A DNA stretch of 64,000 nt from RGIG7450 sp045648785 (GTDB taxonomy: Bacteria; Bacillota; Clostridia; RUG12999): contig JAZROP010000020.1 of assembly GCA_045648785.1 (NCBI GenBank), positions 6,056-70,055 on the forward strand, written 5' to 3'. The first letter of the stretch is position 1, and each line of letters begins with the position of its first letter. The notes under the pieces were generated by a model that saw nothing but the letters and a program-made list of their open reading frames with translations, made no database searches and was not told the DNA's origin. The position numbers and the translations under genes were made by a program. Below, piece by piece: positions 58,435 through 64,000 of the stretch.

Positions 58435-58490
58435 TGTTATTTTTTCATAAAAATAGACAATATTTTATTAAATTTTACCCTAAAATTTGC

Positions 58491-58528
58491 TTAAAACAAA
58501 AAGAACCCCTGATGAGGGGGTTCTTTTA
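58491..58528 (-). terminator. Terminator of the stalk-domain protein gene
   Basis: On the minus strand AAAAGAACCCC and GGGGTTCTTTTTG form a GC-capped stem followed by U residues. The stretch from 58435 to 58490 holds only AT-rich sequence. Confidence 0.88.
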
Positions 58529-58538
58529 GGAGTCTGTT

Positions 58539-59459
58539 TTAGTCTGCATTAATGGAAAGCAGGTCGAAAATTTCTGCTGTTACATAAGTTTTGGAATCAA
58601 CAATTACAGGGAAGTTTTCTTCTTTCTGACCTTCGAACATTGCTTCACCAATTTTTATTCTTACAATGTTTTTTGTTTTGCCCGCAATATCAATGCTCCA
58701 GTCAGCATCGTTCCAGTTTACTGTGTAACCGAGAGTTTCCAGAACATGTCGGAGAGGAAGTCTACGAGCGGAAGCATCGTCAAAAAGTGCAGAGTCAGCA
58801 TATTCAAAGGTGTGCTCACCAACTACAACTTCATTTTCGTTTTTTACTTCTTCTGCAAGAGAAAGAACTGCAATTTTTTCAGCAGGAACATGAGCAGGGA
58901 GGCTCATACCTACAACTGATGAAAATGCAACAATTTCAGAACCGGGAGTAATATCTGAAGCTTTCAGTGCAATTCTGATTTTGTGTGCGATTACAGGAGT
59001 TTCGTCTGTGTAAACGATTTTGTTATTACCATCTTTTGAGAAAATCTCGCCCTTTTCATTTGTATCCACAACTGCATAAATGGGAGCAGAAGAGGATTTT
59101 TCTGTATTTACAAACACATAATATGCATATGCCTGAGGGGGAAGACTTCTTGTTGTCATAGAACTTGCTACAACTGTTACAGCATCGTCTTTTTTAATTG
59201 TTTCAACAGGGTTTAAGTCGTAATCGCAGATGTAAGTATTCTCGTCCATATTGAACTGAAATTCTTTTTCGCCGATAACAATGGAGCCTTCATTTACTTC
59301 AGTTACAACACCGTTGTAAGAAATTTTTGTGTCTGCTACTTCAACTTTTTCTTCTGCTTCAGAAATGAGCATGATGTCATTTTTTACAGTTTCAGTTGCA
59401 TAAGCAGCTGGGATGAGTGCGAGCATAGCCGCGAGTGATAAAGAAATAAATTTTTTCAT
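58539..59459 (-). CDS. Secreted protein with C-terminal stalk (copper amine oxidase N-like) domain
   Basis: A 306-residue exported protein: a signal peptide (residues 1-22, ending Ala-Tyr-Ala-Thr), a beta-rich middle without a recognised family, and a C-terminal segment Arg-Arg-Leu-Pro-Leu-Arg-His-Val-Leu-Glu-Thr-Leu-Gly-Tyr-Thr-Val-Asn-Trp-Asn. This is the repeat unit of the stalk/copper-amine-oxidase-N domain (PF07833), common in clostridial surface proteins. The domain is not enzymatic and may aid wall or matrix binding. ATG 59459 begins the signal peptide behind GGAG. It is divergent from a sugar-transferase gene. Confidence 0.8.
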   Translation of the reverse strand: MKKFISLSLAAMLALIPAAYATETVKNDIMLISEAEEKVEVADTKISYNGVVTEVNEGSIVIGEKEFQFNMDENTYICDYDLNPVETIKKDDAVTVVASSMTTRSLPPQAYAYYVFVNTEKSSSAPIYAVVDTNEKGEIFSKDGNNKIVYTDETPVIAHKIRIALKASDITPGSEIVAFSSVVGMSLPAHVPAEKIAVLSLAEEVKNENEVVVGEHTFEYADSALFDDASARRLPLRHVLETLGYTVNWNDADWSIDIAGKTKNIVRIKIGEAMFEGQKEENFPVIVDSKTYVTAEIFDLLSINAD

Positions 59460-59544
59460 TTTTCTATTCTCCTTTTTTGTTTTTCTGTATGTAATACTTG
59501 CCGGAATGGCAAAAGGTTGCATGGAGTTAAAAAATTTTTTAAGT

Positions 59545-59573
59545 TTGACAAAGAATTTACTGTATGCTATAAT
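59545..59573 (+). promoter_or_regulatory. Sigma-A promoter of the sugar-transferase operon
   Basis: TTGACA (59545-59550), a 17-bp spacer and TATAAT (59568-59573) with a TGC extended -10. It leaves a leader of about 70 nt. Confidence 0.9.
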
Positions 59574-59649
59574 TAAAAACTGGAATTACATATATTATTG
59601 TATATTTTTTGTCCGGATAAATCAAGTACTAAAAACGGAGAGTTGAGCC

Positions 59650-60255
59650 ATGTATAGAAAGTACATTAAACGCTTGTTTGATATAATATGTGCTGTTGCT
59701 GCGCTTATAGTTTTTTTGTGGCTTTATATAATTATTGCCCTGATTGTGAGAGCTTGCCTTGGGGGACCGGTAATTTTCAAACAGAAGCGTACAGGGTATA
59801 AAGGGAAAACATTTACACTTTATAAATTCAGGACAATGACAGATAAAAGAGATGCTTCCGGGAATCTGTTGCCTGACAGCAAACGGTTGACGGGACTAGG
59901 TAAATTTTTGAGAAAGGCAAGCCTTGACGAGCTCCCGCAGGTATTTAATATTTTAAAGGGTGATATGAGCGTTATAGGACCAAGGCCGTTTATAGCGGAG
60001 CTTGCACCATATTATACAAAAGAAGAAATGCGAAGATATGATGTAAGACCAGGACTTTCCGGACTGGCACAGGTAAGCGGTAGAAACAACCTTTCGTGGG
60101 AAGAAAAATTTAAATTTGACCTTATATATGTTGACAACATTACTTTTAGTACAGATTTAAAAATAATATTGAAAACGATAGGGGAAATATTTAAAAATAA
60201 TGATAATGAACCCGGGGATGAAAGTGTGCTGGAAAGCTTTTTGAATAGTAGATAA
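59650..60255 (+). CDS. Initiating sugar-phosphate transferase (polyprenyl-P, Bac_transf family)
   Basis: A 201-residue monotopic phosphoglycosyl transferase. A hydrophobic re-entrant helix (about residues 10-35) is followed by Gly-Pro-Val-Ile-Phe-Lys-Gln-Lys-Arg-Thr-Gly, Lys-Phe-Arg-Thr-Met, Ser-Leu-Asp-Glu-Leu-Pro-Gln with the catalytic Asp-Glu pair, Gly-Pro-Arg-Pro and Arg-Pro-Gly-Leu-Ser-Gly-Leu-Ala-Gln-Val. It puts the first sugar phosphate on undecaprenyl phosphate. Length matches the small EpsL/PglC-like class. The ATG has GGAGAG. A glycosyltransferase follows by 25 bp. Confidence 0.93.
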   Translation: MYRKYIKRLFDIICAVAALIVFLWLYIIIALIVRACLGGPVIFKQKRTGYKGKTFTLYKFRTMTDKRDASGNLLPDSKRLTGLGKFLRKASLDELPQVFNILKGDMSVIGPRPFIAELAPYYTKEEMRRYDVRPGLSGLAQVSGRNNLSWEEKFKFDLIYVDNITFSTDLKIILKTIGEIFKNNDNEPGDESVLESFLNSR

Positions 60256-60280
60256 GTGTTGGAAATTGAGGTGCATGTGG

Positions 60281-61471
60281 TTGAATATTTTGTTTTTGAC
60301 AATAGCAAGAATGCACAATCTGGAGGAAAGGGGTATTTACCCTGATTTGTTCAGAAAATTTGTGGAAAAAGGGCATAATGTTTATATTGCCTCTCCTGCT
60401 GAACGAATGACAAAAGAAAAAACAAATCTGAAAAAATATGACGGGTACAGTGTTTTGCGCGTTAAAGTGGGTAATTTTCAGAAAACAAATATGATTGAAA
60501 AGGGAATTTCCACACTTTTTATAGAAACACATTTTCTTTCAGCAATAAAAAGATATTATAACGATGTAAAGTTTGATGCGGTTGTCTATGCAACGCCCCC
60601 CATGACCTACCCCAATGTAGTAGACTACATAAAAAAACGTGACGGTGCAAAAATTTATCTTCTTCTTAAAGATATTTTTCCGCAGAATGCAGTTGACATC
60701 GGGTTGTTTAGTGAAAAAAGTCTTATATATAAATACTTTAGAAAAAAGGAAATAAGGATATATAAGCAGAGTGACAGAATAGGATGCATGTCACAGGCAA
60801 ATGTGGACTTTTTACTTAAGCATAATAATTTCATTGATGAAAATATAGTTCACATTTCTCCCAACTGTATTGAATACACACAGCCGGAAAAAGTTGACAG
60901 GTCCCAAATAAGAAAAAAATATAATATTCCTGAAGATGTAACAGTATTTTTATATGGGGGAAACCTTGGCAAACCCCAGTCCATTCCGTTTATAATTGAC
61001 CTTATTAAAGCAAATTCGAAGAAAAAAGACAGGTTTTTTGTTATATCAGGAACAGGAACAGAAGCATATAAAATCAGAAATTTCTATGAAAAGGAAAAGC
61101 CTGATAATATGCTACTTCTGGATTGGCTTGCTCAGGTGGAATATGACAAACTTACGGCAGCGTGCGATGTAGGTATGCTTTTTCTGGACCACAGGTTTAC
61201 TATTCCAAATATTCCATCAAGAATTTTGGCATATATGCGACATTCACTGCCGGTTTTTGCGGCAACAGATGTAAACACCGACATTAATAAAATTATTGAA
61301 GAGGGAAATTTTGGCTGGTGGTGTGAAAGTAATAGTGTTGAAAATGCGGTTTCGGTTATGGACAGAATATGCAATGAGGATTTAAAAGAAAAGGGTGGAA
61401 ATTCGCTGAAATATCTTCTTGAGAATTATACAACCGACAGCGGCTATAAATCAATAATTAAAAACTTATGA
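60281..61471 (+). CDS. Family 4-type (GT-B) glycosyltransferase
   Basis: A 396-residue GT-B glycosyltransferase. The N-terminal domain starts Asn-Ile-Leu-Phe-Leu-Thr-Ile-Ala-Arg and includes Tyr-Leu-Leu-Leu-Lys-Asp-Ile-Phe-Pro-Gln-Asn-Ala; the donor half has Phe-Leu-Tyr-Gly-Gly-Asn-Leu-Gly and Pro-Asn-Ile-Pro-Ser-Arg-Ile-Leu-Ala-Tyr-Met. It resembles WbuB-like enzymes that add the second sugar after a phosphoglycosyl transferase. TTG 60281 is preferred because GAGGTG (60268-60273) lies 7 nt upstream; the ATG at 60275 is too close. Sugar and acceptor unknown. Confidence 0.85.
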   Translation: MNILFLTIARMHNLEERGIYPDLFRKFVEKGHNVYIASPAERMTKEKTNLKKYDGYSVLRVKVGNFQKTNMIEKGISTLFIETHFLSAIKRYYNDVKFDAVVYATPPMTYPNVVDYIKKRDGAKIYLLLKDIFPQNAVDIGLFSEKSLIYKYFRKKEIRIYKQSDRIGCMSQANVDFLLKHNNFIDENIVHISPNCIEYTQPEKVDRSQIRKKYNIPEDVTVFLYGGNLGKPQSIPFIIDLIKANSKKKDRFFVISGTGTEAYKIRNFYEKEKPDNMLLLDWLAQVEYDKLTAACDVGMLFLDHRFTIPNIPSRILAYMRHSLPVFAATDVNTDINKIIEEGNFGWWCESNSVENAVSVMDRICNEDLKEKGGNSLKYLLENYTTDSGYKSIIKNL

Positions 61472-61474
61472 GAT

Positions 61475-61510
61475 GAAGGAAGTTTGCCTTTTGTGCGACT
61501 TCCTTTTTTA
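61475..61510 (+). terminator. Terminator of the sugar-transferase operon
   Basis: AAGGAAGT (61476-61483) pairs with ACTTCCTT (61498-61505) across a 14-nt loop, followed by T residues. Confidence 0.8.
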
Positions 61511-61521
61511 TATCGTTTACC

Positions 61522-61550
61522 TTGACATTAAGAGCTTTTAACTGTATAAT
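61522..61550 (+). promoter_or_regulatory. Sigma-A promoter before the acetyltransferase remnant
   Basis: TTGACA (61522-61527), a 17-bp spacer and TATAAT (61545-61550). The promoter is intact although the gene it faces is broken. Confidence 0.8.
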
Positions 61551-61584
61551 ATGCTTGAGTAAATCTGTTCCTCAAGGTGGAAAA

Positions 61585-61851
61585 ATGGAAACAAAAACTT
61601 TGACACTTAAAGAGTTTGAAAATGGTGCAGATATGGTTGTTGTCGGGCTTATGAATGTAATAGGGGAAGAAGAGACCATTGTGTTTCCGGCGCTTTGCCA
61701 GAAAGATTGACAACATATTTATGAAAACTGGCATATGGATAAGGATTCGGATGTAGGATATTTTACCAACTTTTTCCGTAAACTGCCCGGTGCATACAGA
61801 AGCAATCAGGCTACACATTCGGTTTCGGCCATGGGGAAGGATTCAATATAA
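61585..61851 (+). pseudogene. Remnant of an AAC(3)-family aminoglycoside N-acetyltransferase
   Basis: From ATG 61585 the frame reads Gly-Ala-Asp-Met-Val-Val-Val-Gly-Leu-Met-Asn-Val-Ile-Gly-Glu-Glu, then Ile-Val-Phe-Pro-Ala-Leu, meets TGA at 61708-61710, and continues in the same frame with Arg-Lys-Leu-Pro-Gly-Ala-Tyr-Arg-Ser-Asn-Gln-Ala-Thr-His-Ser-Val-Ser-Ala-Met-Gly to a TAA at 61849. Both parts match consecutive segments of AAC(3)/YokD enzymes, including the conserved Thr-His-Ser-Val. The N-terminal acetyl-CoA region and the C-terminal half are missing. The TGA sits where a Trp would be plausible. The gene is therefore truncated at both ends and interrupted, and inactive. Confidence 0.75.
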
Positions 61852-61864
61852 TTAACTAAAACCT

Positions 61865-62092
61865 ATGGACAGACGGGCAAGAGATGCGGACAGATTACGC
61901 CCGTTCTTTAAAAAAGGTAAAAATTGCAATGCGGATTGCCAGTTTATTGATGTAAAATTTTTTGTTGACACAATAACAAAGGCGCTTGAAAGCCGTGATT
62001 TAAGCTGGTTTGAAGATGAAAGAGAAGGTGAAAACCTTTTTGCATGGGCTGACGAATGTGAAAGAATTGCCATAGAGGAAAATTTATTATAA
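61865..62092 (+). CDS. Small hypothetical protein or gene remnant
   Basis: A 75-residue acidic frame beginning with an ATG that has no good ribosome site. Ala-Trp-Ala-Asp-Glu-Cys-Glu-Arg-Ile-Ala near the end looks protein-like, and the composition is unlike that of a random frame. I do not recognise a family. It follows the broken acetyltransferase by 13 bp and may be the tail of a deleted gene, so it could equally be a pseudogene. Confidence 0.35.
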   Translation: MDRRARDADRLRPFFKKGKNCNADCQFIDVKFFVDTITKALESRDLSWFEDEREGENLFAWADECERIAIEENLL

Positions 62093-62155
62093 ATCATATG
62101 TGTGTTTGCAAAGCTTGAAACAGGAAAATAAAAGATTTTCCGGAGGTGAGGATTT

Positions 62156-62563
62156 GTGTGCAAAAAATGCAGAGATAGAAAAATATGCTTCAACGATTTT
62201 TACGCTCAGGAGCGTCAATATATAAAAAATAATGTTGAAAAAAAGGACAGGACATATATATGCAGTGCGTGTGGAGCAAAATATCGTGTTACCAAAACAA
62301 AAATCCTTACTGAATTTGCAGTGCGGTTTTTTGCTGTGGTTGGTGTTTTGGAGATTCTGTCTGAATTGGAACATGTAGATTTGAGCACCGTTGTAGGAAT
62401 GAAACAGAATTTTTTTGTTGATAAATTGCTTGAAATTGCAATGTTTGTAATTTTGTGTATAATTTGTTTTCCGCTGATTTTGAGACTCAATTCGTTTGTG
62501 CATTGGATATTTTCACGACCAATAAAATGGTATTCTGACACACCAGCAAAAATTGAAAGATAA
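62156..62563 (+). CDS. Zinc-ribbon membrane protein of unknown function
   Basis: A 135-residue protein starting at GTG behind a strong GGAGGTGAGGA. Cys-Lys-Lys-Cys (residues 2-5) and Cys-Ser-Ala-Cys (about 36-39) would make a four-Cys zinc ribbon. Two hydrophobic stretches follow (about 53-66 and 91-112), so the ribbon faces one side of the membrane. I do not recognise the family. It precedes a DeoR regulator by 22 bp and may share its transcript. Confidence 0.6.
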   Translation: MCKKCRDRKICFNDFYAQERQYIKNNVEKKDRTYICSACGAKYRVTKTKILTEFAVRFFAVVGVLEILSELEHVDLSTVVGMKQNFFVDKLLEIAMFVILCIICFPLILRLNSFVHWIFSRPIKWYSDTPAKIER

Positions 62564-62585
62564 ATTATAAAAAGGATGACAATTT

Positions 62586-63350
62586 ATGAATCAGGACAGA
62601 AGAAACCAGATTGTTGAAATACTTAAAAAACAATATACACTGACAAACGCAGAAATAATTGAACGCTTTGGAATTTCTATAGAAACTGTCAGGAGAGATT
62701 TGGCTTATCTTGAACAAAAGGGACTGCTTGAAAGGGTATATGGCGGTGCTGTCAGAAAAGAAGTGGTAAACCAGGAATCGGGATATACAAAACGGGAAAA
62801 TGAAAATTCTGATGAAAAACAGTATATAGCAACAGAGACGGAAAAGTTGATAAATCAAGGAGATACAGTGTTTTTTGATTTGGGAACAACCCCGCTCGCA
62901 ATTGCCAGAAATATTGAATCCGGCAAGAAGATAACAGCATTTACAAATGCTCTCAGGACGGCAGTTGTTTTGTCTGAAAAAGGGTTTGATGTTTTTTTGC
63001 CGGGTGGTCAACTCAGGCATGGAGAACTTGCGGTTTCTGGCTCGCTGGCAGAGAATAATATGGCAAATTTTAATATTGATAAAGCAATTATTGGTATTGG
63101 TGGAATTACTGAAAAGGGAATAACGGATTTTATTGCTGATGAAGCAAGTATCCGTAAGCAAATTATAAAAAATGCAAGAACTGTTATTGCCGTTGCAGAT
63201 TATACCAAATTTGGTGTCCGTGCAATGTGTAATGTTTGTAAAATTGATGAAATTAATGTGCTTGTTACAGATGATAAGGCTCCTGTAAATATGCTTAAGA
63301 AGTTTAAGAAAAAGGGAGTAAAGGTAATAGTTGCAGGAAAGAAATGTTAA
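62586..63350 (+). CDS. DeoR-family transcriptional regulator
   Basis: A 254-residue regulator with the DeoR N-terminal helix-turn-helix (Arg-Arg-Asn-Gln-Ile-Val-Glu-Ile-Leu and Ser-Ile-Glu-Thr-Val-Arg-Arg-Asp-Leu) and a sugar-phosphate isomerase-like sensor domain. The latter has Asp-Leu-Gly-Thr-Thr near residue 100, Leu-Pro-Gly-Gly near 138 and Ala-Asp-Tyr-Thr-Lys-Phe near 205. Such repressors sense phosphorylated sugars and usually sit beside the operon they control. No sugar operon lies within the window downstream, so the target is unknown. Confidence 0.9.
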   Translation: MNQDRRNQIVEILKKQYTLTNAEIIERFGISIETVRRDLAYLEQKGLLERVYGGAVRKEVVNQESGYTKRENENSDEKQYIATETEKLINQGDTVFFDLGTTPLAIARNIESGKKITAFTNALRTAVVLSEKGFDVFLPGGQLRHGELAVSGSLAENNMANFNIDKAIIGIGGITEKGITDFIADEASIRKQIIKNARTVIAVADYTKFGVRAMCNVCKIDEINVLVTDDKAPVNMLKKFKKKGVKVIVAGKKC

Positions 63351-63359
63351 CAAACATAC

Positions 63360-63398
63360 ACTATCGGCCGCCTGATTAATCGGGTCGATAGTTTTTTG
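63360..63398 (+). terminator. Intrinsic terminator after the DeoR gene
   Basis: ACTATCG (63360-63366) pairs with CGATAGT (63386-63392); an inner CCTGATT/AATCGGG stem extends it. Six T residues follow. Confidence 0.88.
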
Positions 63399-63418
63399 CA
63401 AAAAAGGTAAATAAAGCC

Positions 63419-63447
63419 TTGACAAGCAAAGTGATTTATGATAGAAT
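63419..63447 (+). promoter_or_regulatory. Sigma-A promoter of tRNA-Ser
   Basis: TTGACA (63419-63424), a 17-bp spacer and TAGAAT (63442-63447), about 75 bp before the mature tRNA. The 5' leader contains two small hairpins. Confidence 0.8.
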
Positions 63448-63522
63448 AATATCGTTGCACAACAAAAAGTTGTGAAAAATTAATATCAGGTAGCTTACTG
63501 TAGGACACAGTTACCGCTTCGT

Positions 63523-63614
63523 GGAGAAGTACTCAAGTTGGCCGAAGAGGCGCCCCTGCTAAGGGTGTAGGTCGGGAAACCGGCGCGAGAGTTCAAATCT
63601 CTCCTTCTCCGCCA
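63523..63614 (+). tRNA. tRNA-Ser(GCT)
   Basis: A class II tRNA: acceptor GGAGAAG (63523-63529) with CTTCTCC (63604-63610), anticodon loop CTGCTAA giving anticodon GCT, a long variable arm (GGTCGGGAAACCGG region), T loop TTCAAAT, discriminator G and an encoded CCA at 63612-63614. Confidence 0.96.
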
Positions 63615-63620
63615 TAATAA

Positions 63621-63660
63621 CGAGATGATTTTACTGTCAGTAAGGTCATCTCGCTTTTTT
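63621..63660 (+). terminator. Intrinsic terminator of tRNA-Ser
   Basis: CGAGATGA (63621-63628) pairs with TCATCTCG (63646-63653), with an inner TTACTG/CAGTAA stem, followed by six T residues. Confidence 0.9.
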
Positions 63661-63770
63661 ATGCGGTTTTCAACGGTTTGAAAAGCAAGGATTTTTGATG
63701 GCAAATCGTTTACTGTCAAATATCTTTTTTCTGAACTTGAACCGTAGTCCTAAATTCAATATCAATTCCA
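63661..63770. other. Non-coding gap between tRNA-Ser and the next terminator
   Basis: About 110 bp with no convincing frame, promoter or RNA motif. Frames read on the minus strand here continue into the tRNA and are artefacts of it. Because a separate terminator follows at 63771, a lost or very short transcript unit may have existed. Confidence 0.4.
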
Positions 63771-63808
63771 AAACACAGAGTAAAAATTTCTACTCTGTGT
63801 TTTTTTAT
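63771..63808 (+). terminator. Strong orphan terminator before the relaxase fragment
   Basis: AAACACAGAGTA (63771-63782) pairs with TACTCTGTGTTT (63791-63802), followed by further T residues. No gene in the window ends at it. Confidence 0.88.
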
Positions 63809-63832
63809 TTGAATTTAAGGAGGAAAACTTTA

Positions 63833-64000
63833 ATGAAACTATGTTAATTTGCGTAAAGCCTCAGAAGAAATATATAATCATAACGGAATCGTGTGGCAAC
63901 AAGTTATATCTCTCAGACAAACTGATGCAGAAAGACTTGGATATGATACGCCTGATGCATGGAGAAATCTTCTCAGGTCAAAGCAGTTTGAGATTGCATC
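63833..64000 (+). pseudogene. Relaxase (MobL-like) fragment, frameshifted and cut by the window edge
   Basis: AAGGAGGA (63817-63824) stands 8 nt before ATG 63833, but that frame stops after four codons. One base over, from about 63837, an open frame runs to the window end: Leu-Arg-Lys-Ala-Ser-Glu-Glu-Ile-Tyr-Asn-His-Asn-Gly, then Val-Trp-Gln-Gln-Val-Ile-Ser-Leu-Arg, then Asp-Ala-Glu-Arg-Leu-Gly-Tyr-Asp and Ala-Trp-Arg-Asn-Leu-Leu-Arg. I recognise this as the region before the catalytic His motif of MobL-type plasmid or ICE relaxases. The usual N-terminal part is missing. One extra T near 63842 would explain the frame break. Family call is from memory. Confidence 0.5.

Noticed and set aside
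61708..61710. TGA read as Trp or selenocysteine in the acetyltransferase frame
   Set aside because: TGA ends many normal genes here (for example mglC at 2731), no SECIS-like hairpin was noticed, and the gene is truncated at both ends anyway.
62565..63425. Minus-strand frame of 286 residues opposite the DeoR gene
   Set aside because: Low-complexity Cys/Ile/Phe-rich composition, shadow of the regulator gene.
63495..63719. Minus-strand 74-residue frame with an Arg-rich, Arg-Asp-Leu-Asn-Ser-Arg segment
   Set aside because: It is the well-known spurious translation of the complement of tRNA-Ser.
63841..64000. Alternative open frame starting at ATG 63841
   Set aside because: Its ribosome-site spacing is poor and the protein is not sensible, whereas the neighbouring frame gives a relaxase-like sequence.
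1..64000. CRISPR arrays, insertion sequences, rRNA genes or prophage modules
   Set aside because: No regularly spaced repeats, transposase, rRNA or phage structural genes were seen on either strand.

Overview
The window looks like chromosome from an uncultured, low-GC, endospore-forming member of the Clostridia (Firmicutes). The grounds are spoIVA, RNase J, the ylxM-ffh-rpsP-khpA-rimM operon, TTG and GTG starts behind strong GGAGG sites, sigma-A promoters with 17-bp spacers, and U-rich intrinsic terminators. The mreBCD-PBP2 cluster and minCDE indicate a rod-shaped cell. No rRNA, CRISPR array, insertion sequence or complete mobile element was seen. The only marks of gene flux are a decayed aminoglycoside-acetyltransferase fragment (about 61.6 kb) and a broken relaxase fragment beside tRNA-Ser at the right edge.

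Layout, left to right. 1-2.8 kb: end of an mglBAC-type sugar ABC importer. 2.8-8.6 kb: one possible transcript with a Wzy/O-antigen-ligase-like membrane protein, an NTP_transf_5 nucleotidyltransferase, an orphan PTS-EIIC-like protein, a family 2 glycosyltransferase, tRNA-Val(GAC) and a secreted leucine-rich-repeat protein. 8.6-13.8 kb: peptide and amino-acid use (PepD, an OPT transporter coupled to a PqqD-like protein, L-serine dehydratase). 13.8-19.2 kb: a YitT protein, a LexA-boxed Y-family polymerase with its YolD partner, and a metal-efflux operon (free HMA protein, CadA-like ATPase, ArsR repressor, TSCPD protein) behind a 40-bp palindromic operator. 19.2-24.1 kb: LysR divergent from a sodium/alanine symporter, a membrane protein and RNase J.

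24.3-37 kb: a long same-strand envelope and division block: U32 peptidase, NusG-II protein, Gx transporter, Maf, MreBCD, PBP2, MinCDE, methylglyoxal synthase, Rho and a D,D-carboxypeptidase. 37-40.8 kb: xpt, a small membrane protein, and the SRP/ribosome operon, which ends at rimM without trmD. 40.8-46.4 kb: a MarR-controlled heterodimeric ABC exporter and sporulation gene spoIVA.

46.4-58.4 kb: a nine-gene purine operon on the minus strand in the order purE-purF-purM-purN-purO-purH'-glyA-purD-purL. It is controlled by a ZTP (ZMP) riboswitch with an overlapping terminator. Its unusual parts are a PurF whose glutaminase motifs are lost and the replacement of bifunctional PurH by a separate AICAR transformylase and an archaeal-type IMP cyclohydrolase. 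58.5-64 kb: a secreted stalk-domain protein, an initiating sugar transferase with a glycosyltransferase, gene debris, a DeoR regulator, tRNA-Ser(GCT) and the relaxase fragment.

I found no convincing wholly new system. The best leads are the degenerate PurF inside a ZMP-sensing operon, the OPT-PqqD pair, a 19-bp perfect inverted repeat across the active-site codons of the carboxypeptidase gene, and the metal-efflux operator with its split pump.
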